From the NCBI GenBank assembly GCA_002205965.3, contig NADL03000692.1, positions 744,001 to 808,000 on the forward strand: a DNA stretch of 64,000 bases. Direction: 5' to 3'. Under the pieces are notes generated by a model. That model saw only the letters and a program-made list of their open reading frames with translations. It did not search any database and was not told the origin of the DNA. Shown one piece after another: positions 32,530-43,420 of the stretch (position 1 is its first letter; each line of letters starts with the position of its first letter). The DNA comes from Kappaphycus alvarezii. Lineage: Eukaryota > Rhodophyta > Florideophyceae > Gigartinales > Solieriaceae. Position numbers and translations under genes: made by a program.

Positions 32530-32955
32530 TACTAACCAAGCAGCCCCCGCAAATATCCGCAAAATGCTTCAAATTCTCTATTTACTCCTGGGATGTATCT
32601 AAACCACTAAAGATGCCCCCATCCGGCTCCAGCGTTGTGACCACCTGATACATACTATCCACCCCCCGCCCCATCATCCCAACACTATCCATGTCTATCT
32701 CCCCCTCGTCGTCCTCCTCTTCCGCCTCATCCTCCTCAGCAAGCTCGTTTTGTGTAAACCAATCCCGGGGCCGCCAACTCATGAAAAGTCTCACCAGCTC
32801 CATCCTCGACCTCCCCTTCCTGCCCATCACCTACCTCCTCCACATCATCCTAGATGAAAAAACTAAAAACGAGCTCGATCACTTTCTTCTTGGTTTGTCG
32901 GCGGAAATATTCATTGCGATCAGTAGGGCCGAAAGGGAATAGGCCAATGAAATTT
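32530..32955 (-). pseudogene. LTR ORF copy in the inverted LTR
   Basis: Minus-strand reading gives FGPTDRNEYFRRQTKKKVIE, an acidic part (EEDEAEEEDDEGEIDMD), VVTTLEPDGGIFSGLDTSQE, a stop, then FADICGGCLVSTDILDNLFG. It aligns with the ORF at 26132-26850 along its length but has stops and frame changes, and lacks the long GAGGAT array. Confidence 0.7.
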
Positions 32956-33119
32956 AAGGGGCGAGGATGGCGAGTTTTCGAAATGGCGTTGGAAGGTCAT
33001 AGTTTAATCATTTTGGTGGAATTTGGGGAGCAGTAGGCGATTGAGGGAGTCTGCAATGTGTAAGGGTTGAGAGGTAGTGAGTAAAATGATCAAAAAGGTT
33101 TAAACTTGGAGTAAAGGGG

Positions 33120-33129
33120 TTTAAATAGG
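33120..33129 (-). promoter_or_regulatory. TATA-like box in the inverted LTR
   Basis: CCTATTTAAA on the minus strand, in the same place relative to the LTR ORF as at 26014-26023. Confidence 0.45.
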
Positions 33130-33499
33130 CTCCCGAGGGCGCATTCTACAGATTTGAAATAGATAAAATAAATCTAAAGGGGATTTGCAATAGAAAAATT
33201 ACGCCTTTTTTCTCAGAAAAATGAATTTGGAGTAGGATGTAACCAAAAGGGAAGAAGAATTTGATTTTGGATCCGCCTAGAGGGTTGGATACGCTATTAA
33301 AAATATCCAGGTAGAACGTCTGTAAATTTTAATTTGTAAATCAGGGAAGAATAGAAAGTATCTATTGAGGGCTGAAGAAAGTAAGAGAAGACGACTGAGG
33401 ACCATACGTATAAGCTAATTCATGAAGAAGTCGCTACATTATGTTCAATTAATAGGATGATGAAAAAACATTGCGTTGGGCTCGCGCGTGACAGTAGTT

Positions 33500-33990
33500 T
33501 TTGAGGATAACATATGGGCCTTCCTTTAGTACCCCACCAGTTTTTTTACCAAGAAATTTTACTTCACTGACTATCTATCGAGTACCCTGCAGGTCTAGCT
33601 ATACGGCTAGGAACTAACCAGCTGTTCCACGTCAGACATGTGCAGTGGGGCTCGCGACAGAATCTTCATTGCAACAGAAGACTACACTGTGAACCTAATG
33701 CGCTGATAAATACGTCTGTATATCATTCATGCTGATGTGCTAGACTTCTGTGCGATGCCCGGGATGAAGTCTTTTAGGAAAAAAAAGTGGCGGGGATGGG
33801 GCGCCCAAGGAATCGAAAGCCAGGGGATGAAACTTGAAATTTGGTTCCTGGAGGTTGTTTTCCGAAGGGAGCAGGATCCGGCAAACCAGTTTGCGCCCCA
33901 AGTATTTTACTTTGTCTCGATGGGCAATGTCAGTGGCGCCGCCAGCCATTTGCGTAGCCCTTGTGGGCACGCATTGTTTGAAAGGAGAGA
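33500..33990 (-). mobile_element. LINE4-type C-terminal and 3' fragment
   Basis: Minus-strand frames near 33900-33770 read RKLVCRILLPSENN and FKFHPLAFDSLGA, matching the LINE4 C-terminus near 21720. The adjoining 33500-33735 resembles 21240-21600 (gtgcagtggngcncgc, then ctagctatacg). It is a 5'-truncated copy. Confidence 0.6.
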
Positions 33991-34098
33991 CAACGGAAAT
34001 GTCAAAGGCTATAGGGCGGACCTTTTGGCCATAAGTAAAGATGATTACACCTCATATTTATAAACATGAAGTAAAGATTATTCCACATTGACACGCTA

Positions 34099-34171
34099 GC
34101 GCAGGTGGCTTAGTGGCCGATGTGCTATTCCTACATGGTAGCAACGCAGGTTCGATCCCCGCAATTTATTG
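34099..34171 (+). ncRNA. tRNA-like sequence, probably a SINE head
   Basis: It has a polymerase III A box TGGCTTAGTGGC (34106-34117) and B box GGTTCGATCCC (34149-34159) with normal spacing. The T arm pairs four of five bases, but the acceptor ends (gcgcagg and aatttat) do not pair, and the anticodon arm is poor. A related copy with only the A-box half lies at 34339-34385. It is therefore more likely a tRNA-derived SINE head or pseudo-tRNA than a working tRNA. Confidence 0.55.
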
Positions 34172-34338
34172 CATTGATGAAATTTTAATTTTGGTGTTTT
34201 CGACATTGCTTACTGTCCTACGGGGTATAGAAATGAGGTGAAAGATGTCTGAATCCTTAGATTACTCTGTGGTTCCCTGCATGAGGAGGGCTATTGAAAT
34301 GGGCTGTGTGTCCACTCAGTGCACCACTGGACATGCCA

Positions 34339-34385
34339 ACGCATGTGGCGTAGTGGTCGATGTGTATTTCCTACATTACTTGAAT
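34339..34385 (+). mobile_element. Second tRNA-like half copy
   Basis: GCATGTGGCGTAGTGG, then TCGATGTG and TTCCTACAT, repeats the first half of 34099-34171 with few changes. No B box follows. Confidence 0.5.
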
Positions 34386-35455
34386 GGGTTGGTACATGGA
34401 AAAACTCATCCAGTACTACTAAATAACCAGCATTGTGAAGCGTAGACCTTGCACAGACAAATCAATGACCATCTTCCTTTCCATAAAAACCTTACTTGGG
34501 GGCCTATTTGATGCCTACCCAAAGACGCCTTCAAATTTGAGTATAATAGTGGCGGCTTCCGTAGAAGATAGGGACGTCCTCTCACCGACTGGTCATGTAT
34601 GAGATGGTTTCGGAAGACATAGAGGGTTCACCACAGACTTATTAGTATTGAGTACTGGAAGGAGTGGGGAGGAAAAATGAAACAAAGGAAAAAGAAACCC
34701 GAAAACTCCCACCGAAACTGCCCTGCGGAACAGGGCACCCACGGCTTGAAAAAAGGGCTCCTTCGACTGCCATTCAGGACCATTCAGAACGATGCGGCGG
34801 CGAAAATCTGCACCGCGGACGGGCGACGTTTGGGTTAGTTTACTGGGAGCGCATAAAGACTGTGAAATGTCTATTGCTTAATTGACCCATTGTAAGTATG
34901 CCCACACAAAAAAGGTTAATTTTGACTAGACCTGTTCATCAATTAGAGGGGTATTACGAACAAGCCGATACTTTCCCGGCAGCAAAGGACGAATGAGGAA
35001 TAAATTTAGTAATTCAGTAATGAACTCAAAAAAATAATGACAATTAGACTGATCTGAGACATGTCATTTTTGGACTACCTAAGTGGTTTACTCAAATCTA
35101 AGTCATTCTTCTACAAACGGGCACCATTATCCTCGACCAGTTCATTTCGGAAATCACTGCGTCAAAAAAATCAGAAGCAGCGTCCGTCCCCGCAAAGTGT
35201 AATATATGCAGTCTTGTGACATCCAGCACGGCTTTCAGACTACCCCAGACCAAAAACGAGAAAAGTGCCACAGTCCTAGTCCAAAATCCCCAACAGCCAG
35301 CAGCCAGTCCTCTTTTTCACACAGACCCATGCCCAAAATTCCCTCCAGATCCTAGCCGATGTGGCAGTTGATCGGACACTCAGCGTGAGGGCATAACTGG
35401 GATTGACGACAGTTATGCAGGCCACGACGCTTCTTCTATTTCCCCTCTATTCTAT
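34386..35455. other. No gene recognised
   Basis: No supported coding region or repeat. The part just before 35456 may be the upstream end of the transposase gene or its transposon. Confidence 0.35.
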
Positions 35456-36530
35456 GTGTTTTATGGGACAGGTGGTTCAAATACCTTTCAGGACATGACA
35501 AACATCGACGCTTCGGAATTTGGTTCCGTATGGAATAGCGTCATAGACATTGCCAATGAGCGTCATAACGTTGGCTCGGAAAGGAAATCAAACTATGGTG
35601 GAAAGAATATGCTTCTGATGCGGCTAACGACGCTGAATTACGGAGACAAATGGAAGATTATGGCAAATGATTTCACTTTAAAGTGGCCTTCTTTTGAAAA
35701 AATAGTGACCAAATTTATTGATCGTCTTAGTCAACCGTTGTATGATGCCCTTTTCGTTCACAAACTTACATTCTTTCCATTCAGGTTGCTTCTTAATGAA
35801 GGAGAGAATTTTAAGAATTTACCAGTTGCCTTCTATTTTACCGATGTAACATTTGAACAGGCCAATCGACCGTCAGGGAAAATGCAGGAGGGGAAAGTAT
35901 ACTATATCAGGAAGTATAAATTGTATGGTTTTAAAGTGTAGTTAAGTGTTCTCTGGAACGGGACCGCATTCAACTGTACAAAACACTACCCTTGTTCAAT
36001 TTCCGATTTGGAAATATTTCAGAAGAACATCAAATTTCACGGGTCCGCTCTGGTGAAGACTACAGAAGAGAGGAGTATTACTGATGTTGGACCGCTTTCT
36101 GGGCAGTTTTCGAGGTAGTGGGTATATTGATAGATAAGAGGTATCAAGGGGCCGCAGAGATGGCAAGGGCTATTTTTCCTTAAGAATAAACCTAGGAATG
36201 GTTCACTGTTGCGGGAGGACGAGTCCTGTAATAGGAAGATTGCATCAGATCGTATCATTGGGGAGATTTTTTTGGTAGGCAGTGCATGCTCTGGGGTGCT
36301 ATAGAGAATAAGTGGCTGTATAAGAAAGACCGCTATGATTCGGTTTTCCGGGTTTGCGCTGCATTGACTAACATACACATTCAAATGCATCCACAGCGTA
36401 TCGAGGACACTAGTGATCACAAGCGGTTTAATAACAGGCTTTATGCGATTGGTGATGATATCGTGAAGAAGAGTCCTCTCGTCCAGGAGCGATATCGCAA
36501 CAAGCGTCGTAGGAGTACTGAGTTGGAGTA
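35456..36530 (+). pseudogene. DDE transposase (DDE_Tnp_4 / Harbinger-like), decayed
   Basis: The N-terminal part (MFYGTGGSNTFQDMTNIDAS, then LLMRLTTLNYGDKWKIMA) leads into FYFTDVTFEQANRPSG with GKVYYIRKYKLYGFKV, the first catalytic Asp block typical of IS5/Harbinger-type DDE enzymes. One stop follows at 35941. The frame continues through FNCTKHYP, LEIFQKNIKFHGSAL, then GILIDKRYQGAAEMARAIFP (second Asp), SDRIIGEIF (Glu) and VCAALTNIHIQMHP, to a basic end. All three acidic residues remain readable; about five frame breaks or stops prevent a full product. Terminal inverted repeats were not located. This is the only DNA transposon gene in the window. Confidence 0.85.
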
Positions 36531-36837
36531 GGAACGTAGAATTTAATGGTCGGGAGGAGGAATGGGAGTAATTACTGTAATAAATTGTAATGATTAGATT
36601 TTTGCATACAAGACTGAGTATTTCCTTCTGTATTTCGCGACTTCGTTACCGGTATTGCATTTAGTCTCCAAATAATGCAGGCGCGACAGGTTTTTACCCG
36701 CCGCCGGCATCCGTAGTTCATTTATGAATACCCTCCGCACGCTTCTGAGCGACATTGTACAACCAATAAAGATTTACCACCACCATTATACATTTAGTAC
36801 CATTATATAAATTAAGGTATTAATTTTATTTTGACAC

Positions 36838-36912
36838 CATCACGACATCCCTTAGGGAACAGCTGACCAAATTTTTCATGCATTAAAAACACCCCAAATT
36901 TCCCCCTTCAAA
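36838..36912 (+). mobile_element. LINE-tail insertion
   Basis: Nearly identical to the 94-bp insert in the Copia 3 LTR: caccatcacgacatccctta, ggaacagctgacc, tttttcatgcattaaaaaca, then ccccaaatttccccc. No clear target duplication was found here. Confidence 0.75.
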
Positions 36913-37159
36913 TGGTGTGATTTGTTCGCTAATTATGAAATTGAATCATTTTTCAGATACAGAATCACTGAAATAGCATTGAGTATTGGAGGGAGAGACC
37001 TACTAAACTTAATTGGAACAATGTTTACGTACAAATAAATTTTTTCGCTGTTTTGAACATTCGCCAAGTGTTGGTTGAACGAGGGCATCTGTGACCATTG
37101 GGTTTTTCATCAATTATTGTAAAATAGGAAATCGATTTGGTTCTTTAATATTTGAAAGG

Positions 37160-37378
37160 TGCGGTTCGGCTATTTCAAATTTTGGGGGAAATCTGGGTGG
37201 TTTAATATTTGGAAAATATGGTCGGTTGTGGCCCGGAATATCCTGCTGGGTGACCACTAGTACACCTTAAATTTCCCTAACAAGCCCGCTCAAGGCCGCC
37301 CAGCAGACAAGCTGCATTGGACATTACGGCCGCGGCAGCGTGCCTCTGAGTAAGTACCGCTCGGGCCTTATCATATGC
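37160..37378 (-). mobile_element. 5'-truncated LINE2 copy
   Basis: It matches the 3' end of LINE2 at 45475-45665 closely (tatggtcggttgtggcccgg, then ttggacattacggccgcggc). Both ends lie near imperfect repeats, ctatttcaa on the left and ctattacaa on the right, a possible target duplication of 9 bases with one mismatch. Confidence 0.75.
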
Positions 37379-37594
37379 TATTACAATTAATCGCTGTGAA
37401 CGTTAAATTTTATCTTTCTCTTATTCTATTCAGTGAGGGGCCCAGTACAAATTCAACTCTTTCTTCTCTGTAGCTTAAAATGCTCGAAAGAGCTTCAAGC
37501 TTAACAACCGTAGAACAGAAGCGTGAGCCTTGATTTTTGTGGATTTTGCCAAACACGTTTTAGACCCTGAACTTCAACTGTATCGTAATGTCTC

Positions 37595-37740
37595 TATATG
37601 TCTCTACATAGCAGAAGGAGCGTAGTTCCTTCCCCATTACTGTGTCGGTATACCCTTTTTGAGTCGATTGCGGTTGTCTGGAAAACCATGGGATAGATCG
37701 GATATATCTTCCAAGAGTAAAACACCCAAACCTTTCCCTC
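37595..37740 (+). mobile_element. SINE-like element copy, plus tail
   Basis: Reverse complement of the insert at 23278-23417 with about 90 percent match by eye, ending in agagtaaaacacccaaacct followed by ttccctcc. It directly abuts an inverted partial copy at 37741-37805. Confidence 0.8.
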
Positions 37741-37805
37741 CTTTTCGAAGATATATCCGAACTATCCCATAGTTTTCGAGTCAACTACAATCAACTCAAA
37801 AAGAT
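37741..37805 (-). mobile_element. Partial SINE-like copy, inverted
   Basis: gaagatatatccgaactatc, ccatagttttcgagtcaact, then acaatcaactcaaaaaga. This is the body of the same element without its tail, head-to-head with the preceding copy. Confidence 0.7.
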
Positions 37806-37864
37806 ATGCAGACACAGAGTTTAACTACGAATGTGGGCGGCAGTGGAAACCTGTCGCACCTGCA

Positions 37865-40150
37865 TCACTTGAAAAATAAACGCAAACGGAAAACGAAGTT
37901 GCGGAGCTCCTGTCGAGGGGAGGAACCGCGACGGGAAGCAGCGAAGGAAGCAACGCGGCGGAAAAAACCCTTGTCGTCGTCTCCCAAGGCCCCATAGGTA
38001 TCTATCCCGATGGGGCAAGGGAGGATATCGTTTTGGTCGCAGTAAGTGCCGTAATGGAGATGTTTCTCGCTCTCTGCGAGTGTCGCGGCAGCGCCTGTGG
38101 TAACCACACTTGGTGAGATGTGGAGGCGAGCGATGGGGTGGGCAACAGTAACGTTGACGGCGATATCGGTACTGTGAAGCCCGTGGGCCGCGGGAATGTA
38201 AATATCCATTCATAAGGCGGTTGATTCCGAATGCCCAGACGAGTTGAGAACCTGGTACAGAAGCAGATGCTCGACGAGGGCGACGAGCCCAACTTTATTA
38301 CAGAAGCGGGCAAGAACGTTGCGGAGGACGTGATATCGACGAGTAATTCCGTCTTCGTATTTGCAGGTCAACGCGTGTTGGCCGCTAGGATCTAAGACGG
38401 GTGCGACGTCGGCCAAGCGCCGGGAGCAGACCGGGCAGCGAGTGGACCCAGGTAGTAGCGCGATACCGAAACGGAAAACCAGGGCGACTTATCACGCAGA
38501 AGAGGACATTTATGTACCGCGGTGGGAGTAAGGAAGCGACGAGAAAACAGAGGAGGAGGGAAATGTGCGCACGGAGAGGAGCCGTGCTCGGTCGGGTGCA
38601 GCTGCGGACAAGAACAACCTATCGGACTTCGACAGCATGGGTTCAGTTGCGATTGCAGACTGGAGCCACTCACCGGTGACCGGCGATGAACAACGCTCGA
38701 AAAGTGCCGTAGCTGTGAGCGATGAAGACAGCTGCGGGTAGCGGGAGAATAAGAGCGAGATGGCAGACCGAAGTATCTCTTCCAGGTGGATGTCGTGGGA
38801 AAGAGTCAGCTTTACCGTACAGTACGGTAGCTTTAAAAATTCGAAAATTTTTGTTTAGATAACCGTTGGAAAATTCAGGTTTGCACGTCAGGTAACTTTG
38901 CCGGCAAAAAGGACTTTCCATCACTGGTAACATTGCTGGCACCAAGTTTTCGCTTCCCCAATATATGAATACTCGTTTAACGAAGCCGAGCTTATCCCGA
39001 ATGTGATTATGACGTCTGATGTACCTCTCCAGGGAGGGGCAGGTGGTAGCGTGGACTGCCACCGGGTCGAGGATTGGCGGGGAAGGACGGGAAGAGGGCA
39101 CGCAGCGGGGGCACGGTTGGTTTCCTGGGAGGATCGAGTTAACGAGCCGTAGCACCATCATCATAGTCCAAATTTCAAGGTCAGCTTTGGTGGACAACTT
39201 GGCAACAGGATTTTCGGAGAAAGGCAGGTACGGAGATTGTGTTCGATAGGGCAAATTACGCGCAAGACAATGGGAGGGAGGTTCGAAGGTCGCAGGAGCC
39301 GAGAGGTACGAATCCCGAGAGCGGAGGAAAGCGGCGCTTAGGGTTGCCTGTGCACCTGAAAGGTGCCAGTGGCGTTGGAGGGAGTGGAGGGCTGCGGTAA
39401 GCTGAAAAGGGGAGGAAATATCTAGCTGGGACGAGAGGTAAGCATGCCGGCGGAACAAGGCATTATGCAGTGAATGTTTGATGGGCGGGTGTAGATTGGC
39501 TCGAACCATAGCGTAAGTGCCGAGGAGCGAACTGTAGTATGCCATAGCGGAAATTGGGGCGGTAAGGGTCAGCGCAAGCCCCCCATTTGAAACGGGAGTG
39601 TAGCGCACATCCAAGCGTCGTCGTGAAGGTTCCGGTGAAGGGCCTCGAATACACCTCGCAGTATTAGGTCAAATTGTTTTGCACTAGAAACGATAAGTTG
39701 CGGCGGTGAAGTGCAAAGAGTGTAAATCAAACAGCTGGCACTAGCACAGTAGCGAATCAAGTGGAAAGCCGTTGGGGATCACGAAGCGACTACAGAGAAG
39801 TCCATAGTTGTCGGACAGACTGGAGGCGGGCGGATATCAGAGAGATGCAGCCTCCTCGATAGCCGATCGGCACACCTAGTGTTAGGGTGGCAGGCTCGCG
39901 GACAATGATGCATGGGACAGTTGTGTAGGGGGGAGCGGTAAACCACCAGGCTTCTGTTTTCTGCAAGTTGATGTAGATTCCGAATGCGGATTCTGAATGT
40001 TGAATAAAGTGAATGAGGTAAGAAGCTAAATCCGTTGGGATGAGGATATTACTGTCATCAGTCTACCAACTGTTCAGCGGGGCGTCGGGATAGGCGTCCC
40101 GTAGTTGTAGCAGGAACGGTTGGATGGCTCAAGCGTACAGGTGTTTTGCT
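37865..40150 (-). pseudogene. LINE3 reverse transcriptase and C-terminus, decayed
   Basis: From right to left on the minus strand: RT catalytic region with TDDSNILIPTDLASYLIHF (Tyr replaced by a stop) near 40050; INLQKTEAWWF near 39960; LGVPIGYRGG near 39880; a large thumb region (38670-39614, with CPRC and HATTCPSLERYIRRHNHIRD); then a second C-terminal set near 38430-37900 with CPVC, GQHALTC, RRYHVLRNVLARF and IGIDTYGALGDDDKGFF. Two zinc/His blocks suggest that two related copies are fused or nested. All parts have frameshifts. Confidence 0.65.
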
Positions 40151-40264
40151 AGAGGGTACCCCTGGTGTATCTCTCTCTGTGAGGTCTGTGCGTACGGGCC
40201 AAACAAGAGATTGGAAGGAGAGCCGTACACGAAGTGTGCATAGCGCGCAGCGCTGGGGGGCTCG

Positions 40265-40570
40265 GTGGATTACTTCGGAGAGGAACCTGGAGCGCTCGAC
40301 TCGATTGATAGTGTTACACGAATTGAAACAAAGGAGGCAACCGGATCGCTGCTAAATGAGCAGTATAATGGAAAGTTGTGTGTGCGGCGATGGTCAGTGT
40401 CGGATATTTTGCAAGCTGCTCACGACTCCAAAGTTGGTGGACATTTCAAATTTGAAAAGGCACTATCCAGATTAGAAAACTTCCAATGGAAATGTAAAAG
40501 CCGGGATGTTCGAATGTATTGTGAAGAAAGTCTTACTTGTCAGGAGCATGAGGATTCTAATCCAAATAAG
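40265..40570 (+). pseudogene. Gypsy-type integrase zinc-domain fragment
   Basis: ILQAAHDSKVGGHFKFEKAL, then FQWKCKSRDVRMYCEESLTC with CQEH, is the H2C2 (HHCC) zinc-binding domain of a Ty3/Gypsy integrase. The first zinc Cys appears replaced (YCEESLTCQ). No core follows. It may belong to the Gypsy B group at 57-61 kb, which lacks its integrase here, but the strands differ. Confidence 0.65.
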
Positions 40571-40604
40571 TTGACAGGGAAAGTCTATATTACACAGCGG
40601 TGTA

Positions 40605-41213
40605 ATGGAGACATTTCTACACAAATCGATCTTGAGAAAGACGTCTTCGGTGTGCTGGAGGGTATCACAAGTGAGTTGGGTGGTGTGCAGGATGCTTTCA
40701 AGGCCATTTTTTGATCCAAGAGCGAGCTTTTCCTCCGAGCAGAGAGAAAAAGAAGTAATTAATCACGAAAAGTTGATGAAAGAGCTCTTCTTATTTCCTA
40801 GCATGGATCAGGTTGTCCTGGATCATAAATCTTTGGAGAAGGTCGACTGCAATACACCCGTGCCGGTTTCAGATGACCTAGGTCTCGCAGATCTAACCCA
40901 GATTCCCAACAAAGCATCGTACAGCCCCCATCTACATGAAAATTCTCTGCCATCTCTAAAAGAGATCTTAACATCCCACACCCCAGTCATGTCGCATGTA
41001 CCACGACAGTTCCGCAATTATCCAGCAGAGACGTATGAAAAGTTTAACGACGATGCAGTGAGCGCATGTCTTGCTGATAGTTCAAGAGCAACTAAGGCGC
41101 TCACAAAATTATTTCTGTTTTCAGCCTTTATGTTTAAGAGCAATCACTCATCAGATTCCTGCCCCAGTGAATACCGGTGTCACTCTATTACGAACAAAAT
41201 GAAAAAAGAATAG
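40605..41213 (+). CDS. Hypothetical ORF, 202 codons
   Basis: Open frame overlapping the end of the integrase fragment in another frame. The middle (MDQVVLDHKSLEKVDCNTPV to SYSPHLHENSLPSLKEIL) has ordinary protein composition; no family was recognised. It could be a retroelement remnant downstream of the integrase zinc domain, or chance. Confidence 0.25.
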   Translation: METFLHKSILRKTSSVCWRVSQVSWVVCRMLSRPFFDPRASFSSEQREKEVINHEKLMKELFLFPSMDQVVLDHKSLEKVDCNTPVPVSDDLGLADLTQIPNKASYSPHLHENSLPSLKEILTSHTPVMSHVPRQFRNYPAETYEKFNDDAVSACLADSSRATKALTKLFLFSAFMFKSNHSSDSCPSEYRCHSITNKMKKE

Positions 41214-41329
41214 AATGCAGGGCACTTCAAAACACAATAGGCGCAAGCCCTCGACCATTCCTAAAAACCGCTCGTTACCAGCTCGTTCCACTTCGACCTT
41301 ATACCGCACAACGCACTAGCGAGGTGAAT

Positions 41330-41375
41330 ACAACCGACCACATCTTCCATATATTAAAGTAACCCAAAAATGCGC
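41330..41375 (+). mobile_element. LINE2-like tail
   Basis: caaccgaccacatcttccat then atattaaagtaacccaaaaa resembles the LINE2 tail caaccgaccatatttttc with ttaaatcacccc. Only the tail is recognised. Confidence 0.45.
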
Positions 41376-42295
41376 TCTTCGGACCAGCAACAGGTCAAAA
41401 ATGGGGGGAAATAAGGATAGAAACCCCGGCGGGGGGTGGAAAAGGGGAGCGTCGCAGATAAGGAAAGGGCTGAAAAATAAAAGACGCGACAGTGATAAAG
41501 AAGGTCAAACACAAAACGTTAAGTACTGATAATTTTATTCATGCTTTTAGCAAAAAAATCCCCAAGAGACCCCAAATTAAGCGACCATAGTCAGTGGACC
41601 ATTTTGTACTAACTATAGTTTCCGAACTTTCACTAGAAACGAGTTTCTTGGTGTTATGAGCGCATTTATACCAGGATATGCAGTAAGGTTCAGATCTGAA
41701 GTCATGCGACCTGGTAGTTTTTCTAATATTTCCATGGTCATAGGGAAATTCCGGCTTTTTTGCAACTCCTACGAGATCTGTTAATGTTTTACCAACAGGA
41801 AAATCACCAGTCTTTCTACTTCCTTGTATCTGTGGTGCTTCACCAATCCCGTTACCGAAGAAAAATGGAAATTATTTACAAGTTTACTTCCCTCGTCTGA
41901 AAGTTCTATGAGGAAAGACATTTCTATCATGAATCCGCCATTACCGTGTCTGTAAACCTCTTTGAGTCGATAGTGGCTGTGTGGAAAACTTTTAGGAAAA
42001 TTATATGCACTAAACTCGCGCCTGCTAAAAATTATAGAAGAGGACTTATTTTGGATACAGTATCTGAATTTGTAAGATATTTTATGGTATCCGGATTTGA
42101 GAGATATTTTTAATTTGTGAGGAATGTGGCAACTTTATGGGTTAATTTTCTTAGTTTATGACACGCAGGCAATTCTAGATGTCATTACACGCCAATGTTC
42201 TAGGTGATACTAAGAGTGACTCTGAAAAGTTTATATAATGGCCGCATCAATCCACATCTCTGGCCAACGGATGGCGGACATGGGTATAGCACCTA
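41376..42295. other. No gene recognised
   Basis: No coding region supported. Near 41960-41990 there is a weak match (ctctttgagtcgatagtggc, then tgtgtggaaaact) to the SINE-like body. Confidence 0.35.
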
Positions 42296-42299
42296 GATA

Positions 42300-42727
42300 T
42301 TTACATTGAAGAAATATCTTCTATTCGTCTCTCTCGCTCACTTGATTCCTCTGGGTGCAATTTTATGGTCCTTTTTATGTTTTTTTGAGAATTATGATTA
42401 GCTGAAAAGTCTATATAAGCTGATTAAACTTCGTCCTCTTGGAGAGGTCAAGCAAGTTGGCAGATAACTTCGAGTCAAGTCCCAAGTAGTAAGGAAGTTG
42501 GGAGTCAGCTTCAGACCAAAGAGCCATTTCTTTCAAGCTGGTCTCATAGCATAGGTGGTAGACGCTACCGCTTCTATACTCACTTATGGACACTTGGACT
42601 GTCTTCCTTATCATCACCTTTGTTTTATCATCAAATACACCACGGTCGCACTTTTTTGGCTTGCAACAACTCATTCTCGGAGTAATTTGTTCTGAGTATA
42701 TCTTGTTTGGATTAATTACTCCTATCA
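42300..42727 (+). repeat. Gypsy-A LTR, 3' part
   Basis: It shares tctatataagctga, tcaagcaagttggcagataa, ggtggtagacgctacc and accacggtcgcactttttt with the other LTRs and ends CCTATCA at 42727. The 5' part is missing or unrecognisable. LINE3 sequence follows directly. Confidence 0.7.
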
Positions 42728-43010
42728 ATCTGTACTTAGTATCCCATAGGCCTTGGAAATGTAAATATATACATTCGTAATGCGGGGAACTTCGAATGCC
42801 CTGACGAATCGGAAACGTGGTAGATGAACGGATACTGGAAGAGGGCAAAGATTCTGTATGGCTTACAGAAGCGGGCGAGAACGTTGCAGAAGACGTTATG
42901 TGGAAGATTCATTCCGTCTTTGTATTCGCAGGTAAAATCGTGTTGGCCGCTTGGAGCCAAACCCAAGATCCCCGTTCTACGCACTCTCCCATCTCATCAC
43001 TGAAACCAGC
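42728..43010 (-). mobile_element. LINE3 C-terminal fragment
   Basis: The minus strand reads ILGLAPSGQHDFTCEYKDGM, then FCNVLARFCK, close to LDPSGQHALTCKYEDG and RNVLARFCNK at 38.3 kb. It is cut by the LTR at 42727. Confidence 0.65.
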
Positions 43011-43324
43011 AACTGCAGAGCTTTAGCATTTTGACGCTTTCGGTGCCAACCTGGAGCGCTATATCGTCTGGTGCGGGCGCTGCAACTTCTATCGGTCCAG
43101 CGGATTTCCCGTGCAGATCAATACGTCGCGACCACTGCTCTCTCGCGCCCCGATTTTACCGATAACCTTGTCTACATTACCGCTACCCATCGCTCCCGGC
43201 GCACGTTGGACAAACCGTGAATGGCGAGCAAGAAGGAAGGCGTTGCTTTTCAGTGGTATTCGATAGGGTTGCCTTTCCCAGAAAAAAAGTTCCATAGTCC
43301 TGTAGTACCGAGCACCTCGCACCC

Positions 43325-43390
43325 GTCTCTAAGGAAAGAGATAATATATCTTCCAACAGTAAAGACACCCAAAACTTTCCATTAGTGACG
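43325..43390 (+). mobile_element. SINE/LINE tail
   Basis: taatatatcttccaacagta then aagacacccaaaactttcc, the shared tail. Confidence 0.5.
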
Positions 43391-43420
43391 GGAAGCCCCA
43401 ATATTCCTTTTCGGAAACAA

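Larger units (their letters stand above)
32085..33400 (-). repeat. Inverted Gypsy-A LTR at the 3' side of Gypsy A2
   Basis: The minus strand matches the 5' LTR from about 25800 to 27225: TATA box, ORF, caacttgcttgacctc near 32300 and aaaagtgctaccgt near 32090. The last 60 or so bases, up to TATCA, are missing where it joins the integrase end. A normal 3' LTR would be a direct repeat, so this is a rearrangement or an independent, truncated element. Confidence 0.8.

Noticed and set aside
33737-34063. 108-codon plus frame
   Set aside because: Antisense to the LINE4-type C-terminal fragment at 33.77-33.97 kb.
34099-34171. Functional tRNA gene
   Set aside because: Acceptor ends do not pair and the anticodon arm is poor; kept only as a tRNA-like SINE head.
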